From NCBI GenBank assembly GCA_946648015.1, contig CAMPCZ010000004.1, positions 1-39,317 on the forward strand: a stretch of DNA of 39,317 nt. Reading direction: 5' to 3'. The stretch comes from an uncultured Clostridia bacterium. GTDB lineage: Bacteria > Bacillota > Clostridia > Christensenellales > CAG-1252. Below are positions 1-8,909 of the stretch, in pieces (position 1 is the first letter of the stretch; every line of letters starts with the position of its first letter). The translations under genes were made by a program, and so were the position numbers. The notes beneath the pieces are model-generated. The model was given only the letters and a program-made list of their open reading frames with translations, was not told the DNA's origin and ran no database searches.

Positions 1-705
1 GCGGCCATCACACCCCGCACCAAGGCTTTGGTGTTGCCCTACCCCGACAACCCCACGGGCGCCATAATGACCCGAGAGGAACTGCAAGCGGTGGCAGACC
101 TTGTCAAGGCGCACGATTTGCTGGTCGTATCCGACGAGATATACGCCGAGCTTACCTACGGAGTGCAACACACGAGCGTGGCCACTCTACCCGATATGTG
201 GCAACGCACCATCGTACTCAACGGATTCAGCAAAGCGTTTGCTATGACCGGGTGGCGTTTAGGCTACGTTTGCGCTCCCAAGCCAATTCGCGACGTAATG
301 CTCAAAATACACCAATTTTCCCTGATGTGCGCGCCCACCGCAGCCCAATATGCGGGTCTGGAAGCAATGCAATCGGGCTTGGAAGACGACTTTGCCTCGG
401 TGGAAGTCATGCGCAAACAATACAACCTACGCCGCAAATATTTGGTGGCCAGCCTCAACGAGATGGGGCTAAGGTGCTTCGAGCCGCAAGGCGCGTTTTA
501 CGCCTTTCCCAACGTATCGGCTACGGGCATGGACGGCGAGGCGTTTGTCGAAACGTTGCTCAAAGAGGAAGCGTTAGCCGTTATACCCGGCCAAGCGTTT
601 GGCGAATGCGGCCGCGACAACGTGCGTATAAGCTACGCCTACTCTATGGAGCAGATCGCCGAAGCGTTGCGTCGTCTCAAACGCTTCGTTGCCAATCACC
701 ACTAA
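1..705 (+). CDS. Pyridoxal-phosphate-dependent aminotransferase class I/II, C-terminal part (5' truncated by window edge)
   Basis: Frame open from base 1 (AAITPRTKALVLPYPDNPTG...); motifs DNPTGAIMT, VVSDEIYAELTY, NGFSKAFAMTGWRLGYV (PLP-Lys region). Confidence 0.93.
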   Translation, partial: AAITPRTKALVLPYPDNPTGAIMTREELQAVADLVKAHDLLVVSDEIYAELTYGVQHTSVATLPDMWQRTIVLNGFSKAFAMTGWRLGYVCAPKPIRDVMLKIHQFSLMCAPTAAQYAGLEAMQSGLEDDFASVEVMRKQYNLRRKYLVASLNEMGLRCFEPQGAFYAFPNVSATGMDGEAFVETLLKEEALAVIPGQAFGECGRDNVRISYAYSMEQIAEALRRLKRFVANHH

Positions 706-753
706 TTCATTCCGCAGCAACGTGCGTTTTTTTTACACAAACAAGGAGAAGAT

Positions 754-2307
754 ATGGATACGATTACCGTAGCGATGACGGGTGCAAGCGGCAATATGGG
801 ACAAGCCGTTGTGCGCGAAATGATGAAATTGACGGGAGTACGCCTTCGGGTGCTTTTGCTCGACCAAAAGCGAGAAAGACGCCTCAGCGCCAAATGGCGC
901 AAAACATACGGCGACCGCATAAGCGTGCTGTTTGGCAACATCAAAAACGCCGACGACTGCCTGTCTTTGGTGGCGAGCGCACAATACGTCGTGAGTATGG
1001 CCGCAGTCATTCCGCCCCTTGCGGACAAGCGCCCCGATCTGGCACGCGACGCCAACGTGGTGGGCGTCGCCAATATGGTGGCGGCGGTAGAGGCGCAAAC
1101 ACCCCAGCCCAAGTTCATACATATATCCACCGTGGCACTGTACGGCAACCGCGACTATCATCACCCTTGGGGACGCGTGGGCGACCCCTTGCTGCCCAGC
1201 GCCTACGACAGTTACGGCTTGGGCAAACTCATCGGGGAACGCACCGTGTTGGATAGCAACATCGCCACTTGGGCGGTGCTGCGCCAAACAGGTATGTTAT
1301 ACGAAAAATTGCTGATGGCCAACATTGCGGACGGCTTGATGTTTCACACCTGTTTCAACGTACCCATCGAGTGGGCGACCGACCACGATAGCGGCGTACT
1401 ACTCAAAAACATTTTGGAGCAGGATCTGCGCGGCGAAGCCGACGATTTTTGGCGAAACGTCTACAACATCGGCGGCGGCCAAGCCTATCGCACCACCGGA
1501 TTCGAGACCTTCGACATGGGGTTTGCAATGATAGGCGGCAGCGTCGAAAAATTCATGAAACCGAATTGGCACGCCACACGCAACTTTCATTGTATGTGGT
1601 TTGCCGACAGCGACGTTTTGGAGCAAAAATTCCACTACCGTTCCAAATCGGCGGCTCAGTTTTGGAAAGACGTGCGCGCCAAAAACAAATATTTTGCATT
1701 GGCCAAGTTGTTGCCGCCGGCGGCTATACGCGCCATCATATTCAAACCCCTACTCAAAGACAACAACGCCCCCTATCGCTGGGTAAAAGAGGGCAACGTG
1801 GGCCGCATCAACGCCTTTTTCGGCAGTAAACAACAATGGAAAGCAATCGGCGAGGATTGGACGAAATTTGCCGTATGGTGCAAAAACCAAATAGATGGAC
1901 AAGACTACAAAGCGGCGCTTGCGCCCGAGGCGGCCGCGCGATACAAGTTGTCGCACGGCTACGACGAAAGCAAGCCTATGGCCGCACTCGACCTTGACGA
2001 CTTGCGAAGCGCGGCCTCTTTTCGCGGAGGGCAATGTTTGGCGCCTCGGTTTGACGCGGGCAACTGGTATGACAAAGTGCTTTGGCAATGTGCCGACGGC
2101 CATACATTCGAGGCCTCGCCATATACCGTACTCAAAGCGGGCCATTGGTGCCCGCATTGCATACGCTGGGAGCATTGGAACTTTGACCGCTTGGCCAAAA
2201 ACAATCCTTTCTATGGCCAAATATGGTACGATACGCACTCGCCAAGCGAGAATGCAGTGTACTATTTTGATACCGACGGCATAGCCCGAGTCGAAGAGGA
2301 CGTTTGA
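754..2307 (+). CDS. NAD-dependent epimerase/dehydratase family protein with Cys-rich C-terminal (zinc-ribbon-like) extension
   Basis: N-terminal TGASGNMGQAVV Rossmann motif, SxYGLGKLIGE SDR-like motif; C-terminal CLAP...WQCADGHTF...GHWCPHC; SD aaggag upstream. Confidence 0.85.
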   Translation: MDTITVAMTGASGNMGQAVVREMMKLTGVRLRVLLLDQKRERRLSAKWRKTYGDRISVLFGNIKNADDCLSLVASAQYVVSMAAVIPPLADKRPDLARDANVVGVANMVAAVEAQTPQPKFIHISTVALYGNRDYHHPWGRVGDPLLPSAYDSYGLGKLIGERTVLDSNIATWAVLRQTGMLYEKLLMANIADGLMFHTCFNVPIEWATDHDSGVLLKNILEQDLRGEADDFWRNVYNIGGGQAYRTTGFETFDMGFAMIGGSVEKFMKPNWHATRNFHCMWFADSDVLEQKFHYRSKSAAQFWKDVRAKNKYFALAKLLPPAAIRAIIFKPLLKDNNAPYRWVKEGNVGRINAFFGSKQQWKAIGEDWTKFAVWCKNQIDGQDYKAALAPEAAARYKLSHGYDESKPMAALDLDDLRSAASFRGGQCLAPRFDAGNWYDKVLWQCADGHTFEASPYTVLKAGHWCPHCIRWEHWNFDRLAKNNPFYGQIWYDTHSPSENAVYYFDTDGIARVEEDV

Positions 2308-2308
2308 G

Positions 2309-3166
2309 ATGAAAACCCTGGATGTCTACTATTTTTCGGCTACAGGCAACACCCTAAAGGCCGTGCAGGCCCTTTGCCACGCACTACAGGCCAAAGGAAT
2401 ACAAAGCCGTTTTTGGCCCATAGAAAAAACACAACCGCCCGCGGCACCCGACGGCGATATGATTTGCATTGCCTACCCTGTGCACGGATTCAATGCACCC
2501 GTCATTGCCGAACGATTTGCCAAGACCTTTCCACAAGGTAGCGGACAATATTTCTTCGTAGTCAAAACCGGGGGTGAACCCCTCAAGATCAACGGCGCCA
2601 GTAGCGTTCGTATCGTCAAACGAATGCAGGCCAAAGGCTATCGTTTCGGCGCCGAATTCCACTATATAATGCCCTATAACATCATTTTTCGCCACCCAGA
2701 CGATATGGTGGCGCTCATGCGCGAGCGTCTCTACCAAAAGGTAGCCGAGGACGCCGAAGTAGTGGCCAATGAACAGAACATTCCGCTGCCTGCCTGCGCC
2801 AAAGCACGCTTGGTAGCGGGACTTGTGCGCATAGAGCACCCCGCTATGCCCGTTATAGGCAAAACCTTTCGCGTTGTCAAAAAGAAATGCATAGACTGCG
2901 GACTGTGCATACGCAACTGCCCCACCCAAAACATACGCAAACAAGGGGACAAATTCAAATTCGGCAACCATTGTCTGGGGTGTATGCGTTGTTCCTTCCT
3001 CTGCCCCAAAGGCGCCATCAATATTGGCATTTTGCAGGCGTGGAAAGTCAACGGTAAGTACGACTTCGAGGGCGCAAAAGCAAGCGATACACCGCATATC
3101 ATACGCTATTGCCACAACAGTTACCTGCGCTATTTCGGCATAGACAAAGAGAACAAAAAAGACTGA
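2309..3166 (+). CDS. EFR1-type flavodoxin-like / 4Fe-4S ferredoxin protein
   Basis: N-terminal YYFSATGNTLKAV flavodoxin motif; two 4Fe-4S clusters CIDCGLCIRNCP and CLGCMRCSFLCP; starts 1 nt after previous stop. Confidence 0.9.
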   Translation: MKTLDVYYFSATGNTLKAVQALCHALQAKGIQSRFWPIEKTQPPAAPDGDMICIAYPVHGFNAPVIAERFAKTFPQGSGQYFFVVKTGGEPLKINGASSVRIVKRMQAKGYRFGAEFHYIMPYNIIFRHPDDMVALMRERLYQKVAEDAEVVANEQNIPLPACAKARLVAGLVRIEHPAMPVIGKTFRVVKKKCIDCGLCIRNCPTQNIRKQGDKFKFGNHCLGCMRCSFLCPKGAINIGILQAWKVNGKYDFEGAKASDTPHIIRYCHNSYLRYFGIDKENKKD

Positions 3167-3198
3167 TCACACGGCGTTTTGCCAACGATTCATAAACA

Positions 3199-3237
3199 AA
3201 ACAAAAGGCCATTCCGCATGGGAACGGCCTTTTGTTT
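3199..3237. terminator. Bidirectional intrinsic terminator between convergent genes
   Basis: AAACAAAAGGCC-A-TTCC-gcatg-GGAA-C-GGCCTTTTGTTT. Confidence 0.9.
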
Positions 3238-3251
3238 GATCAAACCGCCTA

Positions 3252-5189
3252 TTATGCGCTGTGTTTGGCAGCGCGCGCCTCTTTGCGCGCGGATTGTTGC
3301 GACAAGAAGTCGGGTGCCTCGCCGTGCTTGACGAACAGCATCATGATAGCGCCCAACGCCACGCAGGCTGCGCTGAAGATAAACAAAGCCTTGCTGCCGC
3401 CGATGTAGTCCATGACCAAGCCGCCCAAGATGGGGCCGATGGTTTGCGCCGACATCGTGGCAATGTAGTAGATGCCCGTAAAGCGGCCGATATCCTCGGG
3501 AGAAGACACCTCCAGCACCATTGGCAAGGTGTTGACGTTGGCAAAGATGAGGCCAAAGCCGGACACCATATAGCACGCCATAAAGATGATGGTAGCGGTA
3601 TCGCTGGCCTTGTTGACGCAAATAGCCACCAACAAATAGCTGATAATGGCAAGGCTAAAGCCGAAAATAATAGACCATCTGCGGCCAATCTTGCGTCCCA
3701 TAATGCCTACGGGTATAAAGCCTATGGCCGCAACCACAAGGCTGGCGCCACTGACGATAGAGGCAAGACCCGTGCTGACGCCCAAAATCTTGACGCAATA
3801 GATGGGCATATTGTTGGCAATGGCATAGTAACCGATAAACCACATAAAGATGGAGCCCAAAATGAGAAGGAAGCTGGTTATCTTCTTTTTGCCATAAGCC
3901 TTGAACATATTGCCCTTGGCCTTTTTCTTCGTCTTGCCTTCCTCCTCTTTTTCCTCATATACCGGCAAACCGTACTCGCGGCAAATGGCATTGCATTGTT
4001 CCACCATCTTGCGCTCGCGCACCAAAAGGATGAATAACGTCAGCACCAGCGCCAACGAGGCCGCCATCGTGCCGAATATGATCCAATACTGCGTGGACAA
4101 AGGTATCTTGTCCGCAAACATAAAGGTGATGGTGTAGATGAGGAAGCCGATGCCGCCGCCCACGCCGCCGATGAGGTTGATCATGGCGTTGCCGGGGCTA
4201 CGCAACGGGCTGGGCGTTACGTCGGGCATCAAGCTGACGGCGGGCGTCCTGATGACGGTTTGCGCCAAAATAATGAGCACCAACGCCACCAAGAAGAAGC
4301 CGAAGAAGCCCCAATTTACCTCTTTGTTGACGGCCGCGGAAACAAAGTCGTTGGCGGTATCGTCCACGTATTGGGCATAGGCGGTGGCGGTAGCGTTGAG
4401 GGTATTGTATTGCTCCTCGCTAAGCGCCACGCTATCCTCCTTGGACGCCAAGGTAAAGGTGCCGTCGGCATAGGTTACGTTGCGAATAGAATAGGTCGCG
4501 CTACCGATGACGCCCATCAACTTGCCGTTGGAAACTTGGGGGTTGTACAGGCTGACGTAAAAATCGCGCGTGTTGTCGGGGTGCTCGCTCTTGAGCTTTT
4601 CAAAATCCGTTTTGCCTAAATGGCTATAATTCCCGTTTTCGGCTTCGTCATACCAAGAGGCCAACAACTCGTTGCGCGTAATAGGCGTGCCGGTTTCGGG
4701 ATTGGTGATGGCTATATTGCCGTCCTCTATCTCAAAGAAGCCTTGGTACTGGGTGCGAATGGCATTGCTGTTTGTCAACTGCTTGGACACCGAGATGGGC
4801 ACCAAAATCATGGCTACGATGGTAATGACCGTACCGATGACGATGAACGGTGTGCGGCGGCCGAAGCGGCGACCGAGTTTGGTGCGCCCCGATCGATCGC
4901 TGATGCCGCCGAAGATGGGCAGCAGCACCATACACATGGCCGAAGCAATGCCCACTATGACGTTGCGAATGGTATTGCTAAATCCAAACGCCTGCTCCAG
5001 CAAAAGGGGCACGACAAAGTTGTACACCGTCCAGAAAATCATTACGACGGCAAATCCCAAACCGACTTTGAGCGTTTGGGGATAATTGAGTTTGAGATCT
5101 TTGCAATCCTTGACTTGCGGCGTTTCGGCGACCTCGGGTGCGTCTACGCGGTCGGCAGCGGATTCATTCAAATTCTTTTCCTCGTCCAT
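3252..5189 (-). CDS. MFS transporter (GPH/SLC45-like sugar transporter) with large insertion after TM3-4 region
   Basis: Hydrophobic segments; GGISDRSGRTKLGRRFGRRTPFIVIG loop motif; 645 aa. Confidence 0.85.
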   Translation of the reverse strand: MDEEKNLNESAADRVDAPEVAETPQVKDCKDLKLNYPQTLKVGLGFAVVMIFWTVYNFVVPLLLEQAFGFSNTIRNVIVGIASAMCMVLLPIFGGISDRSGRTKLGRRFGRRTPFIVIGTVITIVAMILVPISVSKQLTNSNAIRTQYQGFFEIEDGNIAITNPETGTPITRNELLASWYDEAENGNYSHLGKTDFEKLKSEHPDNTRDFYVSLYNPQVSNGKLMGVIGSATYSIRNVTYADGTFTLASKEDSVALSEEQYNTLNATATAYAQYVDDTANDFVSAAVNKEVNWGFFGFFLVALVLIILAQTVIRTPAVSLMPDVTPSPLRSPGNAMINLIGGVGGGIGFLIYTITFMFADKIPLSTQYWIIFGTMAASLALVLTLFILLVRERKMVEQCNAICREYGLPVYEEKEEEGKTKKKAKGNMFKAYGKKKITSFLLILGSIFMWFIGYYAIANNMPIYCVKILGVSTGLASIVSGASLVVAAIGFIPVGIMGRKIGRRWSIIFGFSLAIISYLLVAICVNKASDTATIIFMACYMVSGFGLIFANVNTLPMVLEVSSPEDIGRFTGIYYIATMSAQTIGPILGGLVMDYIGGSKALFIFSAACVALGAIMMLFVKHGEAPDFLSQQSARKEARAAKHSA

Positions 5190-5217
5190 AGCATCCTCCT
5201 ATTTACACTATAAATCT

Positions 5218-5246
5218 ATTTTACAGTACGAATAGTTGCTTGTCAA
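5218..5246 (-). promoter_or_regulatory. SigA-type promoter for MFS gene
   Basis: Minus strand TTGACA-17 bp-TAAAAT. Confidence 0.8.
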
Positions 5247-5251
5247 TATGC

Positions 5252-5276
5252 AAAAAAGGGGCGGCGCCCCTCTTTT
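5252..5276 (-). terminator. Intrinsic terminator of NitT/TauT-type ABC operon
   Basis: Minus strand AAAAGA GGGGC-GCC-GCCCC TTTTTT. Confidence 0.85.
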
Positions 5277-5296
5277 GGTTTATATTTTTGTAAATT

Positions 5297-5965
5297 TCAG
5301 CGAAGAATAGGCACTGGCGACGTCAATGCCGCGCGCACCGCGGCGCGAGCGACCTCTTTGTCCGCCACCGTTCCGTCATATACCACGGACGCAGGGCTAC
5401 CACGCAATACCAACACCCGCCCCGCCAACGCCACGGCCTCGTCTACGTCGTGCGTTACCATCACGGTAGTCGTGTTTGCCTCGCGCCATAATGCGGCGAA
5501 TACCTCGTGCAATTTGGCCTGCAACGATAGGTCCAACCCGCGAAACGGCTCGTCCATCAAAAGCAAATCGCACTCGGCGGCAAACGCGCGTGCCATAGAC
5601 ACGCGTTGCGCCATACCGCCTGACAATTGGTGGGGCAACAATTTGAGACTATCGCCAAGCCCCACCGCTTCGAGCCAGCGCTTGGCACCGGCCTCGTCGA
5701 TAGAAGGCACGGCCAACAAATTGTGCAATACGTCAAGCGTAGGCAGAAGGCGCGGCTCCTGAAACATATAGCCCACATTACGCTTGTCGATCCGGCCATA
5801 GTCGGGCGGCACGATACCCGCTAAAAGATGTAGCAGGGTCGTCTTGCCCACGCCGCTGTCGCCCAGCACGGCAGTGATGGCACCCTCCTCCAACGTCAAA
5901 TGCAAGTGGTCGAATATGACTTTGTCGCCATAGGCAAACCCTAGATCAGACAATCGCATTGCCAT
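5297..5965 (-). CDS. ABC transporter ATP-binding protein (NitT/TauT/SsuB type)
   Basis: Walker A GDSGVGKTT, LSGGMAQRVSMARAF signature, LLLMDEP Walker B, VTHDVDEAV. Confidence 0.92.
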   Translation of the reverse strand: MAMRLSDLGFAYGDKVIFDHLHLTLEEGAITAVLGDSGVGKTTLLHLLAGIVPPDYGRIDKRNVGYMFQEPRLLPTLDVLHNLLAVPSIDEAGAKRWLEAVGLGDSLKLLPHQLSGGMAQRVSMARAFAAECDLLLMDEPFRGLDLSLQAKLHEVFAALWREANTTTVMVTHDVDEAVALAGRVLVLRGSPASVVYDGTVADKEVARAAVRAALTSPVPILR

Positions 5966-6776
5966 ACCTCCTCAAGCACAAGCGCTCAATCAATTTGAGC
6001 AAGCACTCCGCCAATACCGACAGCAATACGGCCACCAACAGCCAAGCGAACAGCATGGCAGTCCCGTCCAGCAAATCGGCGGCGGCATTGGTCATATGCA
6101 CGCCGATAGAGCCCACGGTATGCGCCAAGATCTCGGCGCTGACCGTCGCTTTGATATTGAGAGCGAATGCGGTACTGCACGCCGAAAACATCATGGGGAC
6201 GGCGTGTGGCACGTAGATATACCGTATTTGCTTCGACAGGGGCATGCGATACACCTTGGCCATTTGCAGCAAATCGCGGGGCGCGGTGGCAATGCTATCG
6301 GCGACGGTGGTATATATCACCGGAAATACCATCAGAAAGCCTATGCAAACGGGGGTATATTTGGCTCGCAGCCACACCATAATGACGAGGGTAAGGCCCA
6401 TCGTGGGCGCGGCGCGAAAGAATGCGACCAGCGGCTTGCAAAAAGCGCGAAACTTGGAAAACACGCCACCCGCAACGCCCATCGCGGCACCTGCGAAAAA
6501 GGCTATGGCGAACCCGCAAATAGCGCGCAACAACGTGGCGAACGTATCTCGATAAAAGGATGGGGTACCCCACAACCTGCCGAATGCGACGCAAACGGCC
6601 GAAAAGCGCGGAAGCATATACTCTTTTTTGAGCCCGACTGCCACCAATTCCCACGCGCCCAAAAACAAAGCGATCGCCGCGAGGGCCAACAACGTGCCCC
6701 CGTGGCGTCGCCAAATATAGCCTGCAATACGTGCGGCCTTATTGCGCTTGGTAGAAGACGCCGTCATAATTGCCAT
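5946..6776 (-). CDS. ABC transporter permease (NitT/TauT/SsuC type)
   Basis: Multi-TM protein between ATPase and binding protein; permease-like segment YRMPLSKQIRYIYVPHAVPMMFSACSTAF. Confidence 0.88.
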   Translation of the reverse strand: MAIMTASSTKRNKAARIAGYIWRRHGGTLLALAAIALFLGAWELVAVGLKKEYMLPRFSAVCVAFGRLWGTPSFYRDTFATLLRAICGFAIAFFAGAAMGVAGGVFSKFRAFCKPLVAFFRAAPTMGLTLVIMVWLRAKYTPVCIGFLMVFPVIYTTVADSIATAPRDLLQMAKVYRMPLSKQIRYIYVPHAVPMMFSACSTAFALNIKATVSAEILAHTVGSIGVHMTNAAADLLDGTAMLFAWLLVAVLLSVLAECLLKLIERLCLRRYGNAIV

Positions 6777-7818
6777 CGGCCAAGCGAGGAACCAACACGC
6801 CTACAAGACGCTTGACGTCCTCTTTTGCCGCGGAGGCCGAACGGTAGCTTTGCGCCGTGCGCAAATAGCATTGTTTGACGATGGCACCCTTCAAGCTATT
6901 GTCCTCGCGCGACTGCATATAGTTGCCCAATTCCTCGGCATTGGCCGCAGAAGCGTTGAAGTAGTCGATAGAGGCTGCAAGCGTACTCTCGAAAGCGGCG
7001 ATAAACGCTTGGTCGGCGGCAACGCTCTTTTTGACGAATATACCCGCTTGGGGGTAGGCAAGCCCGGTCAATGATTGCCACACGGCGCTTAGGCTACCCA
7101 AAATGCGATAGTTTGTCACGCCGTTTTTGGCGAGCAACGCTTTGGTGGCCGTGGCGGCAGGTTCGCCCAACAGAGCGCAGTCTACCGAGCCGGCAATGAG
7201 GTCTGCCTGAATGGTGGCCGCGTCCACGCCGTCGGCTACGGTGCAATCGACGTTTTGCAATCCCAACAGATATTTGAGACTATTGTCGGGCACTTGATTG
7301 TTGCCGATAGAACTGATGCTTTTTGCCGCGAATTGCGCCAAGAATGCGGCGGCATCGGCGGTTGTTGCATTGTCGGCCAGCGCCTCATAACCGTCGTTGG
7401 TAGTTACAATATATAGATTACCCCAACTGGTTACGCCCAACATATAGTAGTTGTCGGTGTTGATGCTCTGCATCACGCCTGCATTGGTGGGGGCAATGAT
7501 AAAGTCGGCGTCGCCGTTGATCATGCTGGCCGCCACGTTGGCCGCGCCTATGATCCTATAGTCCATGGCATGTCCCGCTACGGCGGCATTGTCCTTCATC
7601 ATTTTGGCTAAAGCCAAACTAGGCGCGCCATCGGGCGCAAACACGGTATAGGTCTCCTTGGCCCCCACGGGGTCTTGGTCGGCAGATTGCGAACTATCCT
7701 TATCGACAGGATCTTGGGTTTGTTGCGGACGAGTTGCGGCATTGTTGCAGGCGAATGCGCCCATGCACACCGCCAAGCATACGAATAATGCTACCAAAAC
7801 AACGATTACTTTTTTCAT
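6739..7818 (-). CDS. ABC transporter substrate-binding lipoprotein (NMT1/SsuA-like)
   Basis: Lipoprotein signal MKKVIVVLVALFVCLAVCMGAFACNN; two-domain SBP-like sequence; SD AAGGAG. Confidence 0.85.
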   Translation of the reverse strand: MKKVIVVLVALFVCLAVCMGAFACNNAATRPQQTQDPVDKDSSQSADQDPVGAKETYTVFAPDGAPSLALAKMMKDNAAVAGHAMDYRIIGAANVAASMINGDADFIIAPTNAGVMQSINTDNYYMLGVTSWGNLYIVTTNDGYEALADNATTADAAAFLAQFAAKSISSIGNNQVPDNSLKYLLGLQNVDCTVADGVDAATIQADLIAGSVDCALLGEPAATATKALLAKNGVTNYRILGSLSAVWQSLTGLAYPQAGIFVKKSVAADQAFIAAFESTLAASIDYFNASAANAEELGNYMQSREDNSLKGAIVKQCYLRTAQSYRSASAAKEDVKRLVGVLVPRLADGNYDGVFYQAQ

Positions 7819-8008
7819 ATTGAACTCCTTTGCGAATGCGATACTAGTATATCACTTTTAGCGCGCACGATATGTTGCACAGGCAACATTTTAGCAAAAT
7901 ACTTTTGTATTTTGCGCGTTTCGGCGACATTGACGCCAAGTATAGGCGCGACAAACGCACATTCGAAAGAAATACGTCATCTTTTTTGCAGATAAAACGA
8001 ACAATCGT

Positions 8009-8038
8009 TTGACAATAGGCGATCCAAAAAGGTATGCT
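8009..8038 (+). promoter_or_regulatory. SigA-type promoter for sugar isomerase-like gene
   Basis: TTGACA-18 bp-TATGCT, start codon at 8055. Confidence 0.65.
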
Positions 8039-8054
8039 TGAATTGAGGTAAATT

Positions 8055-8840
8055 ATGGAAAAGCATATCAGTTTCGGCAACGGATATAAGACGAGTTACC
8101 AAAGCAAACTCGACACCATCAAAGGCGTAGGATTCGACGGCGTTTTCTTCATCTTTGAGTGCGACCGCAATTTTTACGAAGCCAACCAATATGCCCAAAA
8201 GATCGGGCTAAAAATCGACAGTATGCACCTGCCCTACTTGGCTACCAACGATATTTGGCGCGAGGGAGAGGACGGCGACTATTTTACCGACCGACTGATA
8301 GCGGGCATACACTATGCCGGCAGTATGGGCATCAAAAACGCCGTAGCACACGTATCCAGTTCGCCCACGCCGCCTATGCACAACGATTTGGGGCTCAAAC
8401 GATTGGAAAAGGTAGTGGCGGTAGCGCAAAAGCGCAACGTGCGGTTTTGCCTCGAAAACACGCGTCGCAACGACTATCTCGATTGGGTGTTTGCCAATTT
8501 CAAAGACGCCGACTCGCTGGGTTTTTGCTTCGACTTTGGTCATACCAACGCCTTTACACACGATACGACCGACCCCAGATGGTTGCCCTATCTCGACAAA
8601 TTGACCTGCGTACATATGCACGACAACGACGGCACGGGCGATCAGCACCTGCTGCCCTTCGACGGCAATCTGAATTGGCAATACCTTATGCCCACCGTAT
8701 TCAAAACGCGGCGCGACGTGCCCCTTACACTGGAGTTTACCGACAACGCGCGCACGCTACACCCCTACTGGACCGAAAAGCATTTTCTGGCCGAAGCGAT
8801 CGATCGACTATCTGTGCTGGAACACCTCATCGACAAATAA
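8055..8840 (+). CDS. Sugar phosphate isomerase/epimerase-like TIM barrel (AP endonuclease family 2)
   Basis: MEKHISFGNGYKTSYQSKLDTIKGVGFDGVF...CLENTRRND...FCFDFGHTNAF...VHMHDNDG...LEFT; SD gaggt. Confidence 0.85.
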   Translation: MEKHISFGNGYKTSYQSKLDTIKGVGFDGVFFIFECDRNFYEANQYAQKIGLKIDSMHLPYLATNDIWREGEDGDYFTDRLIAGIHYAGSMGIKNAVAHVSSSPTPPMHNDLGLKRLEKVVAVAQKRNVRFCLENTRRNDYLDWVFANFKDADSLGFCFDFGHTNAFTHDTTDPRWLPYLDKLTCVHMHDNDGTGDQHLLPFDGNLNWQYLMPTVFKTRRDVPLTLEFTDNARTLHPYWTEKHFLAEAIDRLSVLEHLIDK

Positions 8841-8863
8841 CCTTTGCACCAATTATGCAAAAG

Positions 8864-8893
8864 AAATGGCCGCCTTTTTGGCGGCCATTTTGC
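8864..8893. terminator. Intrinsic terminator between convergent genes
   Basis: AAATGGCCGCC-TTTTT-GGCGGCCATTT. Confidence 0.88.
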
Positions 8894-8909
8894 TATCTTT
8901 CGCGTCGTA

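Noticed and set aside
715-745. CGCA-GCAACG-TGCG followed by T8 as a terminator after the aminotransferase gene
   Set aside because: Only a 4-bp stem, too weak to call, although the T-tract could cause partial termination.
198-1256. 352-aa ORF overlapping aminotransferase and epimerase
   Set aside because: Out-of-frame, Arg/Gln-rich translation spanning two real genes and their intergenic gap.
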